A stretch of DNA of 64,000 nucleotides from Styela clava (Eukaryota; Chordata; Ascidiacea; Stolidobranchia; Styelidae), in the NCBI RefSeq assembly GCF_964204865.1, contig NC_135251.1, positions 21,948,001 to 22,012,000 on the forward strand. The letters run 5' to 3'. The position numbers were made by a program, and so were the translations under genes. How positions within the stretch are numbered: the first letter of the stretch is position 1; every line of letters begins with the position of its first letter. The notes beneath the pieces are model-generated. The model was not told the origin of the DNA. It did not search any database and worked only from the letters and a program-made list of their open reading frames with translations. This document shows, in pieces, positions 37,165 through 50,030 of this stretch.

Positions 37165-38386
37165 ATAAAAAGTCGAAATGTATTTTTTCGACAAAGTGTA
37201 TTTTATATTTCTTTGCCACAAATAAGTTATGAGACAATTTTTTTTTCTTTAAAAAAAGATGCATGTGTATTTTTAGTTATTTTGTAATTATATAATACGC
37301 TAATTTAATTTTTCTTATTTATTTGTAAATAATACTTTTCTATATTTTTTTTACCTTTCTACAAGAATTTGATATTATACTGTCACTACTGTACTGACAA
37401 CTGTTATGCTTTTTTTGTGCAATTTTCTAAACAGACTGCTATAATCATTGTATTTTTTTTTTCAATTTTTTCTTATTTATGTGCGATCGCCTTGTTACAG
37501 TTTCATGATAAAGATGCTCCGGTCCAAACGTTTCAGCCATTTTTGCCATGTGGGGTTGACTAGTTTTAACACCGATATTTACAATATTTCATAACACTGA
37601 AAGTTAATCAAAAATTCTATTTTTGGAGCTCGGTTTACAAATTTGAAACATTATTATATTCAGTAAATATCAAACTAGGTTTTGAATATGGAATTATATA
37701 TTAGTATTACAAATTGCCGTGTTGTAATATATTAACAATTGGATTTAAAAATTACATCATGGATTTTACAAAGCAAATTTTCTAAGTTGAATAAAGGGCG
37801 ATTTGGAAACTTTTCAATATACCATGTTACTTTAAGAGAGTTGTAATTGAGCATATTTAACTTTAATTTTGCATAGATGAATTATTTGTCTTTCCTCGTG
37901 TTACATAATATATTCTACATCCAAACAACTTTGCGTTGTTGTACATATTTTTTATCACATATTTATTTAGGTGTACTTTATATCAAAATGTGTTAGCTGC
38001 GCTTTAAAATACGCGACCATTAGATCAGAATGGCCGCCAAAATATTTTTAAAACCAAAGAAATTTTCCAAAAATTATTCTAAACAAATTGGGTGTGCAAA
38101 ACGTGGTGTTTCATGAAATATTTAGTACACATTACTTCATATTTTTGTTATTATTTTCAATATATCTTGATTGGCAATTAGGACTTATTTTTACTAAAAT
38201 CAACCTTTTGTTTATTTCTTTTTTAGGAAAATTGTAGTTTGAATGTAAAGTTTTTTAAGCACATTATTTATATGTATATTTTTAGAAATTTAAGTTTAAG
38301 CCTTTAAGACAATGTAAATGGAATTAAAGTATTGTACATAGCAATATTGAGTTTATGTATATTTGTTGTTATACAATGGTATAGAG
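37165..38386. other. 3' region of gene B
   Basis: Very T-rich sequence after the gene B stop. An AATAAA at 37790-37795 is a candidate polyadenylation signal about 625 bp past the stop. The short open frame 37369-37563 has no recognisable content. Confidence 0.4.
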
Positions 38387-38685
38387 TAGAGGCGGATAAG
38401 GTTCTTGAATCAGGGCCAGAAATTTTGCCCATCCAGACTGGCGGGCCATGTAAGTGTGGTTTAATTTTATGCAAATAGTTACAGTGTTGTTACAAAGCAA
38501 AGGTGGAAAACAATATGCCTCGTGCCAAAACTAAATTTAACCGTATTCTCAACAAATTCCTCGAGCTATTTTTATCTAAAACATCAAAATTTGGTTTCAG
38601 TTTGGTTGTGGTAGTATCGGGCGGGCCAGAATAAATTACCTAACAGGTCAGATTTTGCCCGTGGGCCGTACTTTGCCCATGTCTT
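38387..38685. mobile_element. non-autonomous hAT element (299 bp) with 8-bp TSD
   Basis: It is flanked by a perfect direct repeat GTATAGAG (38379-38386 and 38686-38693). The ends are loosely inverted (TAGAGGCGGATAAG against AAGACATGGGCAAAG) and the inside carries GGCGGGCCA and GTGGGCCGTACTTTGCCC, words typical of hAT elements. It has no coding capacity. Confidence 0.8.
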
Positions 38686-38697
38686 GTATAGAGAGAC

Positions 38698-38994
38698 CAG
38701 TGGTTCCCGTCAGGGTTCCAACAGTATAGTCCAGTGTTTCTGCGAATTTCCATTCAAATCCGAAATTTGTATTTTGTTTATTTAAATATAATCAAATACC
38801 TTAGGTTTGTCACTATATTTAGAAATGCTACATTTCAATAATCCTTTTGTTTTGCCAATATAGTACAATATATTAGGTCAGCTTTTATATATACTTATAG
38901 TTGATACAATTCAGACGATAAAAGATAACTCAAGGGTTCATCGAGATTTGATATGATTCATTGGGCTCCACTAAAAAGGTTTTGAAAACCATTG
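38698..38994. mobile_element. second hAT-type MITE, adjacent to the previous one
   Basis: The left end is CAGTGGTTCCC and the right end GGTTTTGAAAACCATTG. The type resembles the MITE at 16360-16481, with an inner GGGTTC / GGCTCC pair. The target duplication is not clear because the left flank overlaps the duplication of the neighbouring element. Confidence 0.5.
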
Positions 38995-40440
38995 ATATAG
39001 AATAGACTGTCGAGGTGAAATTCATCGCGACCTAACATCATTCTCTGAGTAAGGTGGTCGACATGGAGTTATAACCTTAGAATTTTGAACCTGCTGGTTG
39101 CATACAGTTTCAACAAAGTTAGGTAGAGCTTTCCGACCAAAATCGTCCTTATTAGAAAGTTTGGTCGATTGAACACTCTTATAATTTAGATTTTAGATCG
39201 AAGGTACGAAACAAACTCGGGATATATAAGTCCATAACTTGTGACGTGTATCCTTGCGTCTACCGCATCTGTTTGTTTTAGTCAATCTGAAATAAAGGAT
39301 CGTATTCGAGTCAGAAAACTTCCGATCGCGCTTGGACAAAACAACCATTTCAAACCGATAGGCCATTCCATTTCATTATTTTACTGTGTGACTTCCAAAG
39401 TTCGGTGCTATTCCTCTTTCTGTCGGGGTGAACTGAGTTAGGGTAAAGCACTAGGCTATGTTGCGATACAACCACCAATGGGTCAATATGTAAAGTATGC
39501 TCATAAGGAAAACGTAGTTGTTTTCGACGCACGGGAAATCACCTGACGTAATCTTTACTTCTACAGAGCGCGACCTTTGTCTTCCATATTACTCAAAAAC
39601 ATGTTTTTCGGCATCGGTAGTATCACGTGCTATTATTCAATTTAATAAATTTTTTATGTTCCTGACGTTCTTTGTACGTTAGGTATCTTTCTGCGAAACG
39701 GAAAGTACTTTACGCAATCGACGTAAAGTTACCACCCCGCATGTGATTTTGGTGGTATTTTTTCGGGACAGTCAGCTTACCGGGCTATTATGTCATAGAT
39801 CATAACATGTTTGTCTCACCCATCCGCGATTGATTTTAATTTCATATTACAAAGATTGAACAAACATGTTTTTTAGTCTAAACTGAAGAAATTGCGTCAT
39901 CCTTACGCCATGTGCGACAAACATGTGCGCAAAGAACAACGTTGTTCATTTCTTGTCAAAGAGAAAAGTCATTTTGATATTTTGGTTAATGATGATTTAT
40001 TACAGTTTATATCCTTCTATTGAAGAATATTTGACGGATTTCTTTACTCCACACATTTTGACACGATAATGTACATTATTATGGTGAGAACAGAAACGTT
40101 CTGTCTATCTTTCACCATATATATATCTGTTTTAAATTTCAAAATGTCGTAAATTTTTCTCTGTTTGTAAAATAATTTCATCGGTCAACAAATGCAATTA
40201 ATGACTAAGAATTTATTGAAAATTGTAAACACAAACGTGCAGAATACTAAATCAATAAGAAAAAGACATTTTCCAGAATATAAACCATTTTAAAAAGAGT
40301 CTCGTCGTTTGTCCCCTGTCAGTCACACATGCCAGTACTACCACAAATTATAAATAGAAAACGCCTTATCAAGAGTAAATTGTATATGAAATAGAATATG
40401 GCGGATATTTTAGTAGCAAACAACAAGAGCGATTCTTGAT
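38995..40440. other. intergenic, nothing recognised
   Basis: Short frames only (for example 39241-39441 on +), with no domain, splice or repeat evidence. Confidence 0.5.
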
Positions 40441-40441
40441 A

Positions 40442-40447
40442 TTTATT
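40442..40447 (-). terminator. candidate polyadenylation signal of gene C
   Basis: AATAAA on the minus strand (GTACAATAAATATC), about 220 bp beyond the gene C stop codon. Confidence 0.4.
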
Positions 40448-40664
40448 GTACCTAATGTGTTATAATAAATCACTGGCAGTTTCACTAGTATGAACAGATA
40501 ACGCCTTTGCACGAGTTAACCGGACATAATATGAATTGGAGCTGTTTGTGGACTTGACGAAATTTAATTTATCCATATCATACGTATTATTGGCTTATAT
40601 GAATAAATATTTAAAGTGTTAATTAACAAGTAGAGGCACAAATTATAAATTGTACTTGAAAGTG

Positions 40665-43379
40665 TTATAAGTGAAAAACTTTCGCAAAAACATCTGTTGA
40701 ATTTACGGATAAAATAAAGTATTTATTTCCATGCAAAAACAATTTCTTAAAATATACTTTTGTTTTTGTTATTACAACATAATCAGTCCCGATACGGAGA
40801 TTTTTAGGACACCCACATTTAGGTAAACCAACGATTTTTAAATTCTTTTCTACCGTTTTAATTTTTCCTTTCTTCCCGAGCAGTTGTTTTCCGTATTTTA
40901 CTTTGTAAATTTGGTGAGATGATGTTTCGCCTTTTATTCTTCCTACTTGAAATGTAAACACTGGGGAATAAGATATGAAAACTATTTTTATCATTTTTCA
41001 AAAACTCGAAATACGTACATGATTAATATATACAATAAAGTACTCACTGTACGCCGCCATATGCCGATGCAAATGGAATCTTTTTTCCATAACAAGAGAA
41101 GAACAAACTAAAACGTAGAAAGCATTATATAAAAAAGATTCCAGAAAATGGTTTAAAAATTAATGGGAATTATGAGTCAAAAGAAAGCATAGTTATGGTT
41201 AAAAGAACTAAAGAATAATCAGATAGTTTATAGCCCGTTATGTATAAAATTAAATTTATTGACAATTATGCCTCATTGAGTATGAAGTTCCTGATTCTTT
41301 CCGTTACAATGTCCAAACAGCAAAATGATTGACAAAATAATCGCAATTTATCCCGTAAGTTAGAACGATATTTAAATGAGCTTAAAAGCATCAACTCGAT
41401 TTTGGCTTTTTAGTAGGAATTTCCAAGAATTTTTTTTTATAATTGATTGATTAAAGGAATAAATCGACTGAATTTTTTTTAATTTAGCTGCAGTAATGAA
41501 GAGCGGCCCAAAATGACAGAATTTCAATATGAGTGACGTAGTATGTAAGTAGAGAAAAATTTTCATGGATTAATGGTCTTGAAAATATCCATACGATGTA
41601 ATAAATATTCAAATTCAATAGTATAGAAACTAATTACAAATGTAGAAACCGCTATCGATTATAATTTAATTTTACTATACCTCGTTTTGTACAGTTTGTT
41701 TCACCAAAAATTTTCGAATAATTTTGAGACTTGGTATTAGATAATCCGTGACACTCTCGTATTGGTGATATCAGACTTTTATTTTTGCAACAGAATATAT
41801 TTTTATCGTAGCTTGTATCATTACAACATCCCTTATAATCAGAATGTACGTATTCAATGCCACAACACATCTTTAACCCTGTATACATAAATAAGTGCTA
41901 CTTTGGTATGCGATCTCACTTGCTTTAACGTTATCTTAACCGCATACCAAAGTGGTATCAATTGTGGTGCCACTTTGGTATGCCTCCAATCGCATAAAGA
42001 CATTCTCATAGAATTCAGTTCCCAATCCGGTCTGAAATCACACAGACCATACCGAAGTAGCACCCACAAATATATGTAAAGAAACTTAATATTTTAACAA
42101 TATAATCACTTTGAAAATTATAATAAAACTAATGGATGGATGGTTGATTAAGAAACCAGAATGGGCTCATATTTGAATTGTCTGTAATTTATGTTCGTAT
42201 TCGTTTATATGTATATATATTATTAATATTAATTCAGTAATTTGGAGGGAACATGACCATATTTACCGTATTTGTCAATCTTGAAATTTTCATTTACCTT
42301 CTGTTAGATATTGCATTGATTGATTACCCCCATGTAACGTGCAGCATGTCTGCGTATCTTGATTATAGAAACTATTTGATCCGCATGGTAGCACATTTTT
42401 TCTGTTGAGTAGTGCTCCATTAACACATTTGTGAGTTTGAACGTCGAATATGCCCGCACCTGATTAAAATGTTGCAATTGATACAGTATTTTAAATTCTA
42501 ATTTTGGTTTATTTTTATGCTTGGGTCTGATTTATGTACTTTAAGCACCTTCACAACATTCCTTTCCTCGAGGATATTCCTCAACTGCCAAAGTTGCATT
42601 ATTTTTCCGACAACATTCAACATTTTCTTCTGAGCATCTGAATGTATTGTTGTTCACATCAATGCAAGAAAATGGTTTCAAGCATCGAAAAGGTTTCCGT
42701 CTAGCACAAATGACATTGCTTTCTGTGTTAAATATTAAAATATGGAATTAGGCAAGGCAATCCTTTACGAAATTTTACTCGAGAACCTTGTTTGTACTGT
42801 GACGAGATTGCTTGCCCAAGGCCCCACGGGAGAGAGAAAAGGAGAGAGCAGTCAACCGTTACTGGAAATACCCGTCCGTTCCCACGCATATTTATTATTG
42901 ATCAATAGTTTTTGCATCTTGCTCTCAGAACTAGACTCGAATTCGTCTTTAATGGGAAATTGCATCTTTTCTATGCAAAAGTTAAAAATTCGATAAACAT
43001 GCATATGAAATGCGCTTAGTCTTTAGGAATAAGATTTGTGGGCTTCACGATTTTATTTTTCAATTTTAACATGTATTTGTATATTTTAAAATAAATTTTG
43101 CATTATAGCAAAAGGAAAATTAAAAAAATATTTCAACATAAAATCTTATGATTTCAATGTTAACGTGCACTAAAAGCACTTGAAAGCAAACATCAATAAC
43201 GTTTAGATTTTATTGCCTTAATTAATATGTGTCTAATTTTCATGAAAATTGCATGTGTGAATATTCCACATGAAGCAAATTTCACACAGACGTATATTAA
43301 ATCTTCAGTAAAACATTCACGTACCTCCGTATATCCACAGCCCGCAAAATACAAAAAAGAAGACTTGTTTGAATACCAT
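40665..43379 (-). CDS. secreted galaxin-like/NTR-domain protein C (6 exons)
   Basis: Exons, in transcript order: 43379-43325, 42722-42549, 42459-42298, 41878-41681, 41107-41048, 40960-40665. The sum is 945 nt, giving 314 aa; all introns are phase 1. Exon 1 encodes a signal peptide (MVFKQVFFFVFCGLWIYG) found by frame and donor match. Exon 2 is module a (RCSEENVECC, PRGKECC), exon 3 module b (GAGIF, KCVNG, TQTCCT), exon 4 module c (KMCCGIEYV, KGCCND, FCCKNK), exon 5 the linker VCSSLVMEKRF, and exon 6 the rest of the NTR (FTFQVGRIKGETSSHQIYKV, PKCGCP). The exon layout is the same as gene D. Compared with B and D, the two middle NTR cysteines are both missing (VKYGKQ and VEKNLK instead of VKLCRQ and TEQCNLK). 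A MITE lies next to the acceptor of exon 4. Confidence 0.88.
41895..42063. mobile_element. foldback MITE in gene C intron 3
   Basis: The terminal inverted repeats are GTGCTACTTTGGTATG at the left and CATACCGAAGTAGCAC at the right. The interior holds another inverted pair (CGCATACCAAAGTGG / CCACTTTGGTATGCC). The left end stops only about 14 bp from the acceptor AG of gene C exon 4 (41878). Confidence 0.75.
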
Positions 43380-46300
43380 TTTCACACTACTATAAAGTCC
43401 TGCAAGCTTTACCCAGTTGAAAATCAAAATTGATTCAATAAACTTTATTGTCGTCCTCATCTACTTATATATTCTCGATTTTTCTACTTGTCGATTTTAC
43501 TCTCAAGAGTCCAGAATGATAACCCACGTCGTTAGATTTTGGAAATAACGTAACGGGAATTCTCTTTTCAAGAAATGAGGAAGAGTGGGTGTCACGAGCA
43601 ACGATTATTTTACAAGCATCAGAGTCATTTTGATACATACATAATGCGACTTCATCGTTCTAAAAAAAATCAACTTCCAATAATTAAAAAAGTTATATAA
43701 TTTAACGCACATAATTTTTGCAATTTTAGTTTAAATTTAGAATTCTTATTATGTAACATAACATTTTGATACACAAGCGAACTATTTCTTTTAATAATTT
43801 CAATAAAGATTTTAAATTTAGATGCATAACGGATTTCATCGTTTTAATTGAACGAAGAGCAAAATGCCCTCACTACTTTTATGCAAATTATATGTCAAAA
43901 TAAACCATGATGCTCTGACGACGGACGTAACAACTCACAAGTTTACTTGCAAAATTTGAGTCTTTTTTCCCTTTTCATTATTTTCTTATTTCTCGTACAT
44001 GCAGGAGAGACCTTGACGCGCAGGGAGTCGTGACCGACTAACTCACGGGGAAATTTGCTTTTTCGAGAAGTGGCGTGACCCAACATACGAGTCGGTCAGT
44101 TCGTGGGGAGGGGTCTTTATTTTTGTAAACCCCCTTCATTGTAATTGTGGTATTATAACCGGTGTGCGTTTTATCACAAGCCTTATCACGCACGTATTTT
44201 TTATATAAAAATTTCTGTTACTTTGAGTGGAAGAATAGAAATGCAATTTCCAAGTTTGTTAATTAAAACGTTTGCCATTATTAGTCAAACTTCGTGACTT
44301 ATACAGAAGAATAAGTGAAATATCCATTTGTGTATATGCCTAACAATGTAAATTTTGTTTTAAGACGTCTTCCGGCAAATCTTAATATACAACTGGGAAA
44401 AACATTATTTGGGAAATTTTGTTATCTCGCTTCAGCATGAATACACACTCTGGTGTGTGACTATTAAGTCAATCCGCCAATGTAACAGGCCCACTGGTCG
44501 ACTAATATTCGCTTTGAAAGCAACCCTGCTCTAAAAGTTTCAATCATACATTTTTATCAGGTGTGTCATTTTTCCGAGAAGAAATTTTGCCAATACGCAT
44601 TTTGCAAATTTCATTCTCAACTACATCTTTTGATGATCATAATTGATAGACTTGTGCATGTTTTCGAGGAACGAACACTAAAACTAAAAATACTTGTAAT
44701 GGGGGAAAAAAGGAGTGAATGTATTTTAACAAATATACAACGAATAATATAAATTTGAGTGGATAATAGTGAAAGTGGACTTCTTGTACATTAGAAATTA
44801 TTCAACATTTCAGCATTTATAAGTCAATATATTTTTGCATCGTTTCTTATTTATCTACAATACGCATAAAGTACTTTAAAGTGTTTCAATTTCGCCTTTT
44901 TGATAACAAAAAATCTTTTATTATTGGGGTCGTATTTTTAGCTTTTTGAGCGCAGAACAAAAGATTTTAATAATGAAAGTATTTCACTGAAATCCCATCT
45001 TAATATAGCTGTTTTAATATAAAATACAAAAGATTTATATTTATTACAACACATAATCATATTAGGCTGAATGTACAACATTAAATAAGTTAGGCTATTT
45101 TAAAACGTATATGTTAAGTGAGTGGTATATGAGACACTATTTTATTACATACAAACAATGATCATGTGATATAATATGTGTCTATAATTTTCATCTTTAT
45201 ATGTTGGTTTTCAAGCTAGTGATATCATATGTAAAAAGACCCATTCAATCACGATATTTTATAAAAATGAACAAAAAAAACGACACTATAGTTGAAATAA
45301 TTGTGCTAAATATACACTGGGATTTGTAAAAAAGGTGCATCACAGGAGCAAAGTTTGAAAGAATATTTCATATTTATAAACGGTGAAGAAAAGTGGATAA
45401 GAAAGCATCATATGATGAATTATCGACTCTCTCCCGGTTTCGGTAAACAGGCTTCAGTTGCGTGCTATTAGAATGTGGACAAAGCCGTAATTATTTGGTA
45501 GTTACGTACGTCACCCTGTTCTTGGGCTATCCCTATTTTTCTGGTTTTCTTTGGTTCTGATTATGTTCGGTTAGGATAAGTTAAAGTCAAATAAATCAAA
45601 TATAAAAAATATTATAAAATAGGTGATGGGCAATAACGGCATAGTACCCATACTTGATACTGACTGTTAGTTTCACACAGATGAACACCCTCGCATTTGT
45701 GTTTGAGGTTTTGTGTGCCTATTATTTCTCCAGTATAGAATTGTGTAATTTGAAATAGCAAGTGCGATATTGTACTCTTCTGGTTGTATATCATGTGCAA
45801 TCAAGCAACTATATTAATTCAATATAAATCAGTTTATGGGCACCACAAATGGCTGTTTTTTTATATTTCTGATCATGCATATGTGCGTAGTCTGGTCCAC
45901 GTAGAAAACGAGACCAACATACCGGCTAATCGTTGCTCTCTCCTATTTAGATAATTCTCTCGTTTCAACAAACAACCTCGTGACTCGGACGTAATCACGA
46001 AATTTATTTGATCATAATAGCGGAGAAGAGAATAACAATACATAATATGGCATTTCTCTTTGGCTTCAAGTCTTTTCCACATGGATAATGATTTCAGCAC
46101 AACACTTAATTAACCCATTCAAAGCAACTTTACAGTGAAAAAAATTACAACTGTGTACAGGAATCCGTAATTGCGAAAAGAATTCATGTAACTTGTTAAT
46201 ACTTAGATTTTGTTGTGAAATCCTTTGAATTCGTGAAAACCTACAATTTCCCCAACTTTCACACCTCGGGTAGTGCTCAGGTCTCTCTCCGTGTTTATAT

Positions 46301-47703
46301 TATTATGCTGATAACTTGTTGTTTAAATTGGCAAAAATGAATCACTGATTCCAGCGGATTTCATCATCATCATATGTTGACGAAAGATAGAAACACGAAA
46401 CCCATTGTCTATTGTTACGTCAACCGAGCCGCATCTAGTGCATACTTCCGAGACGAGACAATCCACGAAGGGCTTCTTGTCGATGTTCCTGTCACAAACG
46501 GTATAATACCACGCCCCCTTTGAACTTTCGCTGCGTATCACGCGTATTATTCCATGTACCTTTCAAATATCCATGATTTTGAGTTCTGTGCCGTGGAAAT
46601 GTTTCTATAATTTTCCATGAGCATGTTTTCGTAATTATTCCTAGCTTCGGCTGCATATTGGAAAAATACAAACTAAAAAATACTAACGTATACATCTAAA
46701 CATAGATGGTATAAAAATAACTTTACTTGGTGAATATTATGTAATGTTGTCATTACAAAAGCGTAAACTACCCACATTAGATTTGGGGATCATGTTTAGA
46801 TTCATTCTTTCTCGTCAATCTGGTCAACGAAATGCGATGTTCTTTTTTCTTGTAATTTTCAATCTTTGATTGATACCACCCTATTTGCAAATTAAAACAG
46901 CATTTCAGCGGATCATAATATGATGCAATATCATGCAAATCTCAGTGTATGCTATCAGATTTATCAGATTTATAAAATGGATAGGAATTCACAATCTTAT
47001 ATATGGATTCTTCATATGTCTTTGTGAAAATTATTGAAGATACTATTATATATAGTCTGAAGTAATAATTATATGTACTATATAGCTTGGGAAGTATGGT
47101 ATTTTTAATTTTTCACCTATTCATAGAAATTGCCTCATTCTCACGATTTGATTCTTGTTTAACATAAAGTATAATTAATTGTAATTAGCCCGACGCCCTT
47201 CTTATTCTTTCTCGCATTTTTAATTACTATTAAAAACATGATCTGCGTAATCATGTGATGTTCTTGTTCCTTGTAATTTTTATTTCTATTCCAATACTTT
47301 CGGGGAATTGATTTCTGGGGCCTCTTAACCGGGCTTAAAACTCAAAAATTCATATTTCTTCTATTGTAATTATGATGCCTGCTTTAGAGTGTCCTGTCTT
47401 GGTAGAATCTTACCTTAGGGGTCGGTCGACCTTGTTGACCTTGGAAGTCTTGCCCGTCCCCTTCCGTATACATTTTTATGCTTATTGTTATTTGCTCATG
47501 CTTATTGTATTATGTACTTGTATCGGAAATAAATTATTATCTATCTACCAGAAATGGCGCTCATAATCAACAATCAATTATGTGTTTGTTTAAATTATAC
47601 CAAAAATTTTTCGAAACAATCACAATAAAAATTGACAAATTATTGAAAAATAGCAATTCCAGCATTTTGAAATCTATTTACATAAAAAGTAAATTAAAAT
47701 TAG
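43380..47703. other. intergenic, with probable LINE 3' tail near 47290-47560
   Basis: Near 47380-47560 a less AT-rich block ends GGAAATAAATTATTATCTATCTACC, resembling the 3' end and simple tail of a truncated LINE. There is no reverse transcriptase frame. The other open frames (44561-44752 on +, 45873-46100 and 46492-46695 on -) show no family resemblance. Confidence 0.35.
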
Positions 47704-47937
47704 ATGTCATATTTCGTGGGAGAAAATATGTGCTCGGTTTCGAAAGATTGTTGCAATAATTTATCGCTGGATTTAACCATTAACCAGACCCTTTCTAACA
47801 GGAGTAAAATAGTTACTTGTTGTGCTCATGTCGTTTGGGAGAAATGTTTGAATGGTTTCGGCAAATGTTTTGAAAGTAAGCAAGCCAGGCCTTGGTTGGA
47901 TAATGCTTGGAATAAGGATGGATATATGGACCAATAA
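47704..47937 (+). CDS. possible small Cys-rich exon or ORF, unrecognised
   Basis: A 77-aa frame with eight cysteines: NMCSVSKDCCNN, VTCCAHVVWEKC and GKCFE. An acceptor-like AAATTAAAATTAG directly precedes the ATG, and a donor GAAA|GTAAGC occurs after CFE (about 47876). There is no signal peptide in the frame itself. It could be an internal exon of a secreted protein or a chance frame. It is not an obvious galaxin module of the neighbouring family. Confidence 0.25.
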   Translation: MSYFVGENMCSVSKDCCNNLSLDLTINQTLSNRSKIVTCCAHVVWEKCLNGFGKCFESKQARPWLDNAWNKDGYMDQ

Positions 47938-50030
47938 TCACCATTTGCATCTATCAACGCATAACGCGGTCTTATACTAATCTCAATTCAGTGTAAACAA
48001 ACCTTTCTTCCTTTTGTGATCTCATATGTCGCATGTAAAATTTATTTGGATTGAAATTGGTCGCTCTAATATCCCAGTATAACAAAGCGCCGACTCTCGA
48101 CACACTAGCAAACAATAAAAAATCACGCATGCCATTTGAATTTTGCACACTATTGAAAATAATTCAAAACAATTCGGACCATAAAACCAGAGAACCTTGA
48201 AACCGAGATTACATTTTACGCCTTTTCATCACGCATGTCGTCTTAAATATCCCAACACATTAAACCCGCCAGTTACTCAAAGGTCGTCCTGTCGTACACA
48301 GAAGGGTCATTCCCGTGGGTCATTTCTACGATATAAATGATTCTATTTAAACAATTAGTCACCTAAATTCACGTGAAAGAATCATTACTTCCGCAGCCGT
48401 TCCGTTTACCCTACTTTATATCAGGTATTGCATCACTGAATATCCGTATGTCGAAAGCATTAGAAATAATAAATTTGTTGGTTGCGATATTACGTAGCGC
48501 AGAGTTGTTTGTAGGTTGTTCTTTCACGTCATGCTAACTGTAATTTTCCATTAAATTTCCTAATCAATTTTTTCAAACTGAATTTAAAGTATATTACCGC
48601 ACTATTCTCACGAAGAACTTTAAATCAACCACATATATTTCTGTATTGATCGTGTCACTTTGGCGTGATTTGCAATGCGAACAATAAAGGGCTTAAATAT
48701 CTGTAAATCCCTTTAAAGCCACTAAGAAAATACAAGGATAAAGTAGAAACTCCATGCGAAAATCTACCCAGCAACCTGCGAAGATTTTCCCAACAACTAC
48801 AACGTGACAAATTTTTTCACTGACTAATCTTGGGTATGGTCTTCCATTAATTAAAACACAGGGTCGACATAAAACACTGCTTACGCGTGGTATTTACCGA
48901 AAATGAATATGCTTCGTCGCACGACGCAGAGCTGAACTAATTTTCTTAGTATATATATTCAACACAAGTTGAGCGTGTAAATATTTTTATTGACATAAAT
49001 ATAAATTAAAAAACCCCAAACACATTGGCACAAAAAGCAATAATAAACAAGTTGAACTAATGGATTTTATATTGTGGTTGGAATAGCGAGTTCAATATAG
49101 TAGAAATTACCACTAGTAGGCCTACCAAAAACTTGTTGTTTGAATATTCAATTGTTTAATGTTGTTGGACATAATTAACATTGTTGTTCTGTCGAAAATT
49201 ATGACTTCCTGAGACAAATATACTTGACCAGAAAAACTGAGAAACCTATGATTCATGCTCTGAATATGTAGATTCTATTCGAAGTATTATAAACACAATG
49301 AACAGAATAGTATTTTAACATTCTTTATAACACCAATACAGAACTAGAAAAATTAGACGAGATGAGATTAAAAAATGCGGTGTGTGAAAAAACATCTACT
49401 ATGTGGGATAGTGAAAAATAATTAAAGCTGTAACCAAAATATATTGAAGCCTCAGGTAAGTGTTATGTTTGAAAGTATAAAAAGTATAAATACAACTGAC
49501 AGGATGAAAACTAATTGAGAACTATACGAAATCGATCGAGAAAATCTTAGGTATCGCATATTGTCAAACATTAATCACGATTACGTACAGCTAATGATAC
49601 GCAACTGCTATGGATCGTTGTTTTTGTGCTATATTTTTATTTTTTTTCAGGCGCCAACCTGAAACATGATTGACTAACATATGTACATGGTTTAGTGACA
49701 AAAATAAATAGAAAATAAAAATTAATTTAAAGTGGACAACAATACATCTGCGGAGGTGACATAGAATGTAATTTCTATAAAAAAACATTGGAAGAAAAAA
49801 TGAAATATTAAAATGACGAGATACTAGTAACTTGCTGTCCAGGCGAGTATCTTGTGTCCGGAATATATATATATTTGACTTTATAATATAATTATAAAAC
49901 CAATCTATCACAATCATAAATAAATTACGATCGAGGGTAAGAGAGGCCGAGGTCTAACATATTAATGAAATATAACAGTGGCACAAAAATTCTTTATGCA
50001 AAAATGTTGCTTATATATATATGCTATATT
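47938..50030. other. intergenic, downstream of gene D
   Basis: AT-rich. A minus-strand AAATAAA near 49633 may serve gene D. The minus frame 49591-49917 is hydrophobic and has no recognised domain. Confidence 0.4.

Noticed and set aside
43227-43433. 68-aa + frame
   Set aside because: It overlaps, on the other strand, the signal-peptide exon of gene C, which is supported by frame, donor and phase.
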